From assembly GCA_025450255.1 (NCBI GenBank), contig JANWHV010000204.1, positions 1 through 6,749 on the forward strand: a stretch of 6,749 bases of DNA. Reading direction: 5' to 3'. Of this stretch, positions 1-5,839 are shown in pieces; within the stretch, counting starts at the first letter, position 1, and each line of letters starts with the position of its first letter. A program made the translations under genes and the position numbers. The notes beneath the pieces were generated by a model, which searched no databases, was not told where the DNA came from, and worked only from the letters and a program-made list of their open reading frames with translations. The stretch is from Chloroflexota bacterium (GTDB lineage: Bacteria > Chloroflexota > UBA5177 > JANWHV01).

Positions 1-167
1 ACTATTTGCTGGCGAACCTGATCGCCATAGGCGCGGGCACGATCTGGAATTATGTGGTCAACTCACGTCTTACCTGGAACCTGACCCACCTCGCCGCCCA
101 CCTGCCGCATCATCACCACGAGCATGTGGAGCATATCGAGAAAGCAGCGGTCGGCGCCCCGGACTGA
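1..167 (+). CDS. C-terminal end of a GtrA-like membrane protein (5' partial)
   Basis: Seen: an open frame entering from the left edge (first full codon at 3) and ending at TGA 165-167, giving 54 residues. It begins with a hydrophobic segment containing NLIAIGAGTIWNYVVNSR, which looks like the last membrane helix of the GtrA family, where a small/hydrophobic helix runs into a W-N-[FY]-x-x-[NS]-[RK] motif. The helix is followed by a short cytoplasmic-type tail with eight histidines in 16 residues, including HHHHEH. Known: GtrA-like proteins are small four-helix proteins that help move lipid-linked sugars (bactoprenol-glucose flippase role), and the domain is also found fused behind polyprenol-phosphate mannosyltransferase-type GT2 domains. 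The N-terminus is outside the window, so a stand-alone GtrA and a GT2-GtrA fusion cannot be told apart. The histidine-rich tail is unusual for the family as I know it. The gene converges on the next one, with 192 nt between stops. Confidence 0.62.
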   Translation, partial: YLLANLIAIGAGTIWNYVVNSRLTWNLTHLAAHLPHHHHEHVEHIEKAAVGAPD

Positions 168-359
168 ACGATCGTCGCGATCCCGGCCTCTAGACCTGAT
201 CTTTACCCATAACCACCGCGGCCGGACAAACGAGCGAAACAACACGAAGAGCTGGGATCAGGCTGCCGTCGATGTATCGCCCGTTCCACACAGTCTAACA
301 GCCGGCTCCGTTCGGCCGCGGCCGCTACCGCGCCGCGAAAGGGTGATCCGTGCCATGTC

Positions 360-3300
360 TCAGGGGCGGCTCCGGGCAGGCCGCCTGGTTGCCCGCCCGC
401 CACGACGGCCCGCGTCATGGGCGCTGCCATGATTGGCGCGGAGCCAGTCGACCACTATCTCCGAGGGCATCGGCCGGCTGACATGGTAGCCCTGTATCGC
501 GTCGCAACCCAACCCGACCAGCCAGTCCCACACTTCGCCCGTCTCCACACCCTCCGCCACGACCGTGCAGTCCAGCGCCCCGGCCAGACCCATCATAAAG
601 GCCATGAGCGTGCTGTCGCGCGTGCTCGCCAGTTGCTGAATGAACGTGCGGTCGATCTTGATCTCCTGTACCGTTAGCCGCTGCAGGTGCGCCAACGACG
701 AGTGCCCCGACCCAAAGTCGTCCATTGCCACGCGTACCCCCAGCGCGCCGAGCGCGGCAACCGCGCCGACCGCCTCGGCCGGCCGGGTCATCAGCATGCT
801 TTCGGTGACCTCGACGGTGAGACAGGACGGATCGAGCCCGTGCCGGCGCAGCAGCGCCGCCACCAGGTCGGGGAATTGGGCGTCCTGCATGGTAAGCATC
901 GCCACGTTGACGGCCACTCCCACCGGCAGGCCATCGTCGTGCCAGCGCCGGCATTGCGCCAGGGCCTCCTCCAACACCCACATGGTGAGCGGGGTGATCA
1001 GGCTCAACGTTTCGGCCAGAGGCACGAACTGCGCGGGCGGCAGCAGACCGAGCGCCGGATGTTGCCAGCGGACCAGGGCTTCCATGCGGTCAACGCGCCT
1101 GGTAGCGCAGGCCACGATCGGTTGGAAATGCAGGCGTAATTGGCCCGCGCCGATGGCATGGCGCAGTTCAGCCGCCAGCCCCAGCCGGCTGGGGCTGTGG
1201 CCGTCGCGTTCGGCTCGATATACCATGCAGCCGCCACCCTCAAGTTTTGCCTCGTACATGGCGATGTCGGCGAAGCGCAGCAGGGTCGCGGCATCGGTGG
1301 TCTGTATGGGCGCCAATCCGACGCCCACGCTCATATCCACGGCGACGGTCTGGCCCGCGACCGACAACGGCACGTCGAGAGCGGCGCGCAGCCGGTCCGC
1401 GACGCGTACGGCGCCGACCTCGTCGGTTTCGGGCAGCAGCACGGCAAACTCGTCCCCACCAAGCCGTGCCACGGAGTCCGCCGGGCGCAGCGCCGCGCGG
1501 ACGCGTCCAGCCACCTCGCAGAGCAGATCGTCGCCGGCCTGATGGCCGAGCGTGTCGTTCACCTCCTTGAAGCGGTCGAGGTCGATCAGCAGCAGTGCCA
1601 GCGGCCGCTCCGGCGCCGCGGCGGCGAGCGCCCGCGTGAGTTGATGGTTGAAAAGGGCGCGATTGGGCAGGCCGGTGAGCACATCGTGCTGTGCCATGCG
1701 CGCCATGTCCTGCTCCAGGCGCTTCCGCTCGGCGATATCCTGGATCTGCGAGATGAAATATTCCGGCTGCCCCGCGCTGTCACGCACCAGAGACACGCTC
1801 AGTTGAATCCACACGGCATGGCCGCGCTTATGGATATAGCGTTTCTCCATCTGATAGGTGGCGATTTCGCCTGACAATACACGCTGCACATGCGCCACGT
1901 CGGCATCGAGGTCATCCGGGTGCGTGATGTCCTGGAACGTCAGGGCAAGCAATTCATCTTTGCTGTAACCCACAATCTCGCAAACCGCGCGGTTGACCCG
2001 GAGCCAGCGCCCGTCGGGCGCGATCAGCGCCAGACCGATTGGCGCGTTCTCTTCTACCTGCCGATAGCGCTCCTCGCTCGCATGCAGCCGCTCACGCTGG
2101 CGCTCCGCCGATCGGAAGAGATCCCCGTACTCCAGAGCAAGGGTAAGCTCGGTTGCGCCATGGCGGATCGCGTCGTGCGCCTCGTGAAATTGCCGCTCGT
2201 CTGGGCCGACGACCGCCAGAATGCCCCACGCCCGATCGGGCGTACCGAGGGGGATGAGCAGCACGGTTGGCGGCGCGCCCAGACCGGCGCCGGCATCGAG
2301 GAACTCGGCGGTAGGGAATGACTCGGGGCGCACCAACGCCGCGGAGCCTGGAAGTGCGCCTCGGTCGGCGTCGTAACAGCTTGCGATACGCAGGCGCCGC
2401 TCCGACCCGGCCGCCGCTCCATCCCACAGACCCAGGCAGGCCCATCGGGCCGCGGCGATCGCCAGCCAGCTCAAATCGGTCGCGTTGTGTGATTCCCGCT
2501 TGAGAAAGGCCCGGCTGATGCGGGCGGCCGCCCGCAGGGCGCGATCCTGGCGCAGCGAATCCGTCATGGACGTACGAAGGATCTGGACGCGCGCGCCATC
2601 CAGGAAGGTCTGGAGTCCTGGGGCCATGGTCAGTTCATCAGGGCGATCGAGGTGTTGTCGGGCGAGTCCGGCGTGTTCCAGCAATGCCACGATGGCCGCG
2701 AATGTCTCGGCGCTGCGGCTGCGAGCGCCTGCCTCTTGCCAGGCGCGATCCAGTGCCGCGACGGGGGGCGCGGGCCTACCGAGCACGGCCGCCTCCAGCG
2801 CCTCGGTCACGGCTCCGGCGCCCGGCCACAGGTGCGTGGGCGATGTGCCGGCGGCAAGCGGGAGCGGCGCAATTAATAGCTGAGCGAGGTGGCTGGCCAG
2901 CGCGTCGTGCCAACCCTGCCCCGCGGATAAATCCACCGGCACCGCGGGCGCCTGCTGGGCGCCCGGGCAACCGCAGGAGTGGCGTTGGATGAGCGCCGTG
3001 GGCACGACCATGGGATCGGCGGGGACAGCCTGGCCGTCGATGGCCGCCAGCAGGAGCTCCGCGGCCGCCTCCCCCAGGGCGTCGAAGCGCTGGCGTATGC
3101 TGGTGAGCGCGGGCACGGCCTGCTGCGCCACATCCATGTCGTCGAAGCCGACGATCGCGAGGTCTTCCGGCACCCGGCGCCCTGCTGCTTGCACCACGTC
3201 CATGAGCGCCAGCGCGTTGCGGTCGGTGGCGACGAAAATGGCGGTACACGGCGTTCCCGCCGCGAGGAGCGCGGCCGCCGCCGTACGCCCACCCGACTCC

Positions 3301-3827
3301 AGATTGTCCGGCGCGAAAAAGCACAGGGCAGGGTCGGGCGTGATGCCGTGTGCCATGAGCGCGGCGCCATAGCCTTCGTAGCGCCGGCGGATATCCTCCT
3401 GGCGGATGCAGCCCGCGAAGCCGATGCGCCGATGACCATGCTCGATGAGATGACGCACGGCATCGACGGCGCCGCCATGGTTATCGGGCAAGACCGCGGG
3501 CATGGCCGGATCGGCGTTGGGCATGCTCACCGTGACGATCGGCTTCCCCGATGCCGCGACCAGGCGCAGGTCCTGGGGCGACAGGGCGTCGACGACCACG
3601 ATGAAGCCGTCGGCGTGCTCCCAGGCAAGCGGGACATAGGGGGCTGGTCGCGGCTGCCCCGTGTCCTCCGGCCAGGGCAGTGACGTCTGGACACCAATGA
3701 CCCGCGCGCCGTAGCGCCGCGCCGCGGCGGCCGCGCCCGCCATCATATCCCCATAGTAGAAGCCGCCGGCCAGTGGAGACAGCATGCAGATCGTACGCGG
3801 GCGTGGCGCCGCCGGCTGCTCCCTCAT
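360..3827 (-). CDS. LacI-type sensor-PAS-GGDEF-EAL c-di-GMP turnover protein
   Basis: An 1155-residue protein predicted to make and/or degrade cyclic di-GMP in response to a small ligand. Domains seen: residues ~11-285, a LacI-type periplasmic-binding fold (DNHGGA at 115-120, GHRRIGFAG at 131-139, DLAIVGFDD at 222-230) ending in HSCGC at 283-287; ~300-425 helical, unassigned; ~430-570 GAF-like; a short helix ~572-587; PAS ~588-700; GGDEF ~711-870; EAL ~885-1130; then a basic, probably disordered tail. The GGDEF site is complete: DLDRFK from 749, N757, D766, GGDEF at 790-794, and an inhibitory RxxD (R781, D784) exactly five residues upstream. The EAL site also looks complete: E916-A-L, N974, E1006, D1036-D1037, K1057, AEGVET 1091-1096, Q1112. 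There is no signal peptide, membrane helix or HTH, so a cytoplasmic ligand sensor is inferred, not a transport component or repressor. ATG at 3827 is chosen because GGGGGA lies 5 nt upstream and the sensor fold begins just after it. Whether cyclase or phosphodiesterase activity dominates cannot be read from sequence. The ligand is unknown; a sugar or nucleoside-like molecule is usual for this fold. Confidence 0.93.
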   Translation of the reverse strand: MREQPAAPRPRTICMLSPLAGGFYYGDMMAGAAAAARRYGARVIGVQTSLPWPEDTGQPRPAPYVPLAWEHADGFIVVVDALSPQDLRLVAASGKPIVTVSMPNADPAMPAVLPDNHGGAVDAVRHLIEHGHRRIGFAGCIRQEDIRRRYEGYGAALMAHGITPDPALCFFAPDNLESGGRTAAAALLAAGTPCTAIFVATDRNALALMDVVQAAGRRVPEDLAIVGFDDMDVAQQAVPALTSIRQRFDALGEAAAELLLAAIDGQAVPADPMVVPTALIQRHSCGCPGAQQAPAVPVDLSAGQGWHDALASHLAQLLIAPLPLAAGTSPTHLWPGAGAVTEALEAAVLGRPAPPVAALDRAWQEAGARSRSAETFAAIVALLEHAGLARQHLDRPDELTMAPGLQTFLDGARVQILRTSMTDSLRQDRALRAAARISRAFLKRESHNATDLSWLAIAAARWACLGLWDGAAAGSERRLRIASCYDADRGALPGSAALVRPESFPTAEFLDAGAGLGAPPTVLLIPLGTPDRAWGILAVVGPDERQFHEAHDAIRHGATELTLALEYGDLFRSAERQRERLHASEERYRQVEENAPIGLALIAPDGRWLRVNRAVCEIVGYSKDELLALTFQDITHPDDLDADVAHVQRVLSGEIATYQMEKRYIHKRGHAVWIQLSVSLVRDSAGQPEYFISQIQDIAERKRLEQDMARMAQHDVLTGLPNRALFNHQLTRALAAAAPERPLALLLIDLDRFKEVNDTLGHQAGDDLLCEVAGRVRAALRPADSVARLGGDEFAVLLPETDEVGAVRVADRLRAALDVPLSVAGQTVAVDMSVGVGLAPIQTTDAATLLRFADIAMYEAKLEGGGCMVYRAERDGHSPSRLGLAAELRHAIGAGQLRLHFQPIVACATRRVDRMEALVRWQHPALGLLPPAQFVPLAETLSLITPLTMWVLEEALAQCRRWHDDGLPVGVAVNVAMLTMQDAQFPDLVAALLRRHGLDPSCLTVEVTESMLMTRPAEAVGAVAALGALGVRVAMDDFGSGHSSLAHLQRLTVQEIKIDRTFIQQLASTRDSTLMAFMMGLAGALDCTVVAEGVETGEVWDWLVGLGCDAIQGYHVSRPMPSEIVVDWLRANHGSAHDAGRRGGRATRRPARSRP

Positions 3828-3832
3828 CGCTG

Positions 3833-3838
3833 TCCCCC
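3833..3838 (-). promoter_or_regulatory. Ribosome binding site of the sensor-GGDEF-EAL gene
   Basis: Read on the minus strand, a run of six G followed by A sits just before the ATG. The GGGGGA part has a 5-nt spacer. It is a purine-rich but non-canonical Shine-Dalgarno sequence, and it supports ATG 3827 as the start. Confidence 0.5.
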
Positions 3839-3997
3839 CACGCGTCGCGGCACGTTTTCGGGCGTCTTCTCGGACCGCTTCCGATCTCCCTGGCGACCGG
3901 CGGAATACGCGCGCCGCTGGCGGAACGGCCCTTGCCCGTCCTGTTCCACCTAACCGCTCGTCCAGGCGCCGGCCAATACCCGCCGGCCGCCGAGGTT

Positions 3998-4061
3998 GCT
4001 GGATCGCCGCGATACTCAGCCGGATCCCCCATTAGCCGCCCGAGTATCGCGGTATACCAGC
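3998..4061. repeat. Imperfect inverted repeat, 20-nt arms, 24-nt loop
   Basis: Left arm 3998-4017 and right arm 4042-4061 match as GCTGGnnnnCCGCGATACTC when the right arm is reverse-complemented: 16 of 20 positions pair, including an uninterrupted 11 bp (CCGCGATACTC at 4007-4017 against 4042-4052). The right arm also contains the palindrome GGTATACC (4051-4058). On the minus strand this gives TGGTATACC, a possible extended -10 element for the downstream c-di-GMP gene, though no good -35 sits at the right distance. No T-run follows on either strand, which argues against a Rho-independent terminator. Possible roles are a pair of operator half-sites or an RNA hairpin in the leader or the aminotransferase 3' end. 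It is not recognised as a known element. Confidence 0.6.
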
Positions 4062-4099
4062 GCGCATTCGGCAAGTAGCATAGAACACGCCGCGCGGTC

Positions 4100-4111
4100 G
4101 GCCTATAGGCC
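4100..4111. repeat. 12-bp perfect palindrome GGCCTATAGGCC
   Basis: A perfect palindrome about 50 nt past the aminotransferase stop. It is long enough to be a dimeric-regulator site, but in G+C-rich DNA short GC-flanked palindromes also arise by chance. Its function is unknown. Confidence 0.35.
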
Positions 4112-4160
4112 ATTCGGGAACGGTCATGCCCGGTCGCGCGACGTGGTCTGGTACGCGTGG

Positions 4161-5438
4161 CTACAGCGCGAGCTGCCGCCGTACGCCGGCGAGCTTCACG
4201 CACACCACGAAGACCTGCATAGCACGGTCAATATCGTCCAATGACGGGAAGCTCGGCGCGATTCGGATGTTCCTGTTCTCGGGGTCCTTGCCATGCGGCC
4301 ATGTGGAGCCCGCCGGTGTCAACAACACGCCCGCCCGCGCCGCCAGATCGATCACCTCGGCGGCCAGACCCGGCAGGGTATTGAACGATATGAAATAGCC
4401 ACCCTGGGGCTCCGTCCAGTCGCCCATGCCCGTTCCTGCCAAGCCCTCGCGCAGGCGCCCGAGTACGGCGTCGAAGCGCGGCTTGAGCAACTCGGCGTGC
4501 TTCCGCATGTGGGCCTTGAGCGCATCGAGGTCCGGCAGGAGCTTGAGATGACGCAACTGGTTCACCTTGTCCGGCCCGATGGTGGCACACGAAAGGTGCT
4601 TGCGGAAGGCTGTGAGGTTCTGCTCGGAAGCGCCCATGTAGGCGATACCGGCGCCGGCGAAGGTGATCTTGGCGGTCGAGCCGAAGGTGATCATGCTGTT
4701 TTCGGTGCCGTAGCGGCGGCAGGCCTCCATCAGGCTCGCCAGCTCGGGTGCGTCGTCCACCAGGGCGTGCAGCGCGTAGGCGTTATCCCACATCACGAGG
4801 AAATCGGGGGCCGCGATCGTGCCGAGTGCCGCGAAACGCTCCACCGTGGCATCACTGTAGACGTGCCCGGTGGGATTTGAGAAGCGGGGGACACACCAGA
4901 TGCCTTTAATCGCGCTGTCCGCGGCGACCAGCTTCTCGACCGCATCCATGTCCGGCCCATCCGGCGCCAGCGGCACCGGAAGCATGGTGATGCCCAGATG
5001 CCGGCAGATCGTGAAGTGGCGATCGTAGCCCGGCACCAGGCAGATAAACTTCGTCTCGCCTTGCCGCGACCAGGCATCCTCGGGCCTCTTCAGGCCAAAG
5101 AAATGCGCGAACGTCAAAACCTGGTGCATCAACGTCAAGCTGCTGGCGCCGCCAATGAGCGTCTCTTCCGGCTTCACGCCGAGCACCCGCGCGTAGAGCG
5201 TCTTCAACTCGGGCAACCCATCCAGACCGCCATAATTGCGCGTGTCGACGCCGCTGGGGGTCTGATAATTCCCCGCCAACACGCCGTCGAGGGCGTCGGC
5301 GAGGGCGAGCTGGCTGCTTGACGGTTTGCCGCGCGTGAGGTCCAGGCTCAACTTCGCGTCCTGGAAGGCGCGGTACTGGCCGGCGAGATCCAGCTCCCAT
5401 TGCCGGAGTTGTTCGCGGGATGCGCGATCAAGCTGCAT
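4161..5438 (-). CDS. PLP-dependent aminotransferase, type Ic aspartate aminotransferase family
   Basis: A 425-residue fold-type I PLP enzyme. The sequence matches the Ic aspartate aminotransferase family (the group that includes the Corynebacterium glutamicum AspT enzyme) rather than classical AspC. Marks of that family are LDLTRGKPS (32-40) near the N-terminus, NYGGLDGLPEL (68-78) and GGASSLTLM (96-104). Active-site residues seen: Y138 in PGYDRHF, N188 in SNPTG, D218 in WDNAY (pyridine-nitrogen contact), Schiff-base K257 in FGSTAKITFAGAG, and R392 in IRIAPS for the substrate carboxylate. The likely reaction is cytosolic transfer of the amino group of L-aspartate to 2-oxoglutarate, giving oxaloacetate and glutamate; a related amino-acid substrate is possible. 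Length is normal for the family and no lesion is seen. ATG at 5438 is chosen because AAGGAG lies 4 nt upstream. The start lies inside the end of the RHH gene (11-nt overlap), so translation is probably coupled to it. Confidence 0.9.
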   Translation of the reverse strand: MQLDRASREQLRQWELDLAGQYRAFQDAKLSLDLTRGKPSSSQLALADALDGVLAGNYQTPSGVDTRNYGGLDGLPELKTLYARVLGVKPEETLIGGASSLTLMHQVLTFAHFFGLKRPEDAWSRQGETKFICLVPGYDRHFTICRHLGITMLPVPLAPDGPDMDAVEKLVAADSAIKGIWCVPRFSNPTGHVYSDATVERFAALGTIAAPDFLVMWDNAYALHALVDDAPELASLMEACRRYGTENSMITFGSTAKITFAGAGIAYMGASEQNLTAFRKHLSCATIGPDKVNQLRHLKLLPDLDALKAHMRKHAELLKPRFDAVLGRLREGLAGTGMGDWTEPQGGYFISFNTLPGLAAEVIDLAARAGVLLTPAGSTWPHGKDPENRNIRIAPSFPSLDDIDRAMQVFVVCVKLAGVRRQLAL

Positions 5439-5691
5439 GGTGCTCCTTCGATTCGGCGGTGATGATCCCGTCCAACTCTTCCATCACCGCGTCAAAGTCG
5501 TATGATTGACCGGTGTCCAATTGCCGCAGGCCCTCTTTGATAGCCGCAATTTGCCAGGCGTTCCGCTGCACAAACTCCGCGATGGCGCGCGCCGCGAGGT
5601 GGGCTTGAGGGCGGTCCATCTCGCGTGCCAGCCGGGAAAGTGCGTCCTTCGTCGCCGTGTCGAGGCGCACATTCATAATCGTTGTCGTCAT
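5428..5691 (-). CDS. CopG-family ribbon-helix-helix protein (antitoxin-like)
   Basis: An 87-residue protein with an N-terminal ribbon-helix-helix DNA-binding fold: strand TTTIMNVRLD (2-11), helix A about 12-25 (ATKDALSRLAREMD), helix B about 28-43. The C-terminal half (WQIAAIKEGLRQLDTG from 45, then acidic DFDAVMEEL) resembles the partner-binding tail of the CopG-like group whose genes normally sit directly before a ParE/RelE-type toxin. Known: such proteins dimerise, bind short operators and repress their own promoter. Here the following gene is an aminotransferase overlapping by 11 nt, and no toxin is visible on either strand. Start choice: an in-frame ATG at 5703 would add four residues, but it overlaps the strong GGAGGA that serves ATG 5691 and has no ribosome site of its own, so 5691 is preferred. 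It could be an orphan antitoxin or a dedicated regulator of the local metabolic genes. Confidence 0.85.
   Translation of the reverse strand: MTTTIMNVRLDTATKDALSRLAREMDRPQAHLAARAIAEFVQRNAWQIAAIKEGLRQLDTGQSYDFDAVMEELDGIITAESKEHHAA
5443..5448 (-). promoter_or_regulatory. Ribosome binding site of the aminotransferase
   Basis: AAGGAG on the minus strand, 4 nt before ATG 5438. It lies within the last codons of the RHH gene, so ribosomes finishing that gene would pass over it. This supports translational coupling and fixes the aminotransferase start. Confidence 0.75.
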
Positions 5692-5695
5692 GATT

Positions 5696-5701
5696 TCCTC
5701 C
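5696..5701 (-). promoter_or_regulatory. Strong ribosome binding site deciding the RHH start
   Basis: GGAGGA on the minus strand, 4 nt before ATG 5691. It overlaps the G of the upstream in-frame ATG (5703-5701), which makes that upstream ATG an unlikely initiator. Confidence 0.8.
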
Positions 5702-5726
5702 ATGTCACGCTACCAACACTAGGGAA

Positions 5727-5757
5727 AGTATACGTTGTGGTGTATCGCGAGGCGCAA
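5727..5757 (-). promoter_or_regulatory. Possible promoter for the RHH-aminotransferase pair
   Basis: Minus-strand TATACT at 5732-5727 matches the sigma70 -10 consensus at five of six positions and lies 36 nt before the RHH start. The only -35-like hexamer is TTGCGC at 5757-5752, a weak match with an over-long 19-nt spacer. The palindrome GTATAC (5728-5733) overlaps the -10 and could form part of an RHH self-repression operator. This is inference from motifs only. Confidence 0.3.
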
Positions 5758-5777
5758 CCCTGGTGGGCATGATGGCC

Positions 5778-5783
5778 TATACT
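5778..5783 (+). promoter_or_regulatory. Possible -10 element for the decarboxylase
   Basis: TATACT on the plus strand, about 57 nt before the decarboxylase ATG, is in a reasonable position for a short leader. No convincing -35 lies 16-18 nt upstream and there is no extended TG motif. If active, it would need an activator or an alternative sigma factor. Together with the minus-strand TATACT it would make this a divergent promoter region. Confidence 0.25.
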
Positions 5784-5839
5784 GGAGACGAAATCACATC
5801 CTCCTTGAACGCTTTGCGCTGCCATTGAAAGAGACACGC

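Larger units (their letters stand above)
3828..4160. other. 333-nt non-coding gap upstream of the sensor-GGDEF-EAL gene
   Basis: This stretch separates the end of the aminotransferase from the start of the c-di-GMP gene, both on the minus strand. Frames crossing it translate to arginine/proline-rich sequence of the kind G+C-rich DNA gives by chance, and none resembles a known protein. It holds an imperfect inverted repeat (3998-4061), perfect palindromes GGCCTATAGGCC (4100-4111) and GTCGCGCGAC (4133-4142), an 8-bp direct repeat CGCCGGCC (3967-3974 and 3981-3988), and near-identical CATTCGG[C/G]AA copies at 4065-4074 and 4111-4120. No hairpin is followed by a T-run on the minus strand, so no intrinsic terminator for the aminotransferase is visible. 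The length and repeat content suggest (inference) that the promoter and operators of the c-di-GMP gene lie here, making it a separate transcription unit. Confidence 0.7.

Noticed and set aside
168..359. Convergent gap considered for a bidirectional terminator, including the small hairpin GATCG-TCG-CGATC (170-182) and the palindrome CGGCCGCGGCCG (313-324)
   Set aside because: Neither hairpin is followed by a T-run on the relevant strand. Stems are short or loop-free, so no intrinsic terminator can be claimed. Nothing else is seen in these 192 nt.
640..1874. Long plus-strand open frames (300 and 244 codons) opposite the GGDEF-EAL region
   Set aside because: They are antisense to a gene with clear domain signatures. 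Their translations are Ser/Arg/Ala/His-rich with no recognisable family, as expected for third-position G+C bias.
2979..3683. 234-codon plus-strand frame opposite the sensor domain
   Set aside because: Antisense to the well-supported LacI-type domain and of unrecognisable, charge-heavy composition.
3998..4061. Inverted repeat considered as an integron attC site or transposon end
   Set aside because: It lacks the attC core-site consensus at its ends. No transposase or integrase gene, target duplication or cassette structure is nearby.
3481..4203. 240-codon minus-strand frame spanning the 333-nt gap
   Set aside because: It overlaps the real sensor gene for about 350 nt in another frame, and the part inside the gap is Arg/Pro/Gly-rich with no known motif.
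4293..5321. Plus-strand frames opposite the aminotransferase (195 and 107 codons)
   Set aside because: Antisense shadows of an enzyme with intact active-site motifs.
5692..5703. Four-residue N-terminal extension of the RHH protein from ATG 5703
   Set aside because: That ATG overlaps the strong GGAGGA site for ATG 5691 and has no ribosome site upstream. The RHH strand starts right after the second ATG.
5772..5828. 18-codon plus-strand mini-ORF before the decarboxylase, considered as a leader peptide
   Set aside because: It overlaps the putative -10, has no ribosome site, no run of regulatory codons (such as Trp or Tyr repeats) and no attenuator hairpin.
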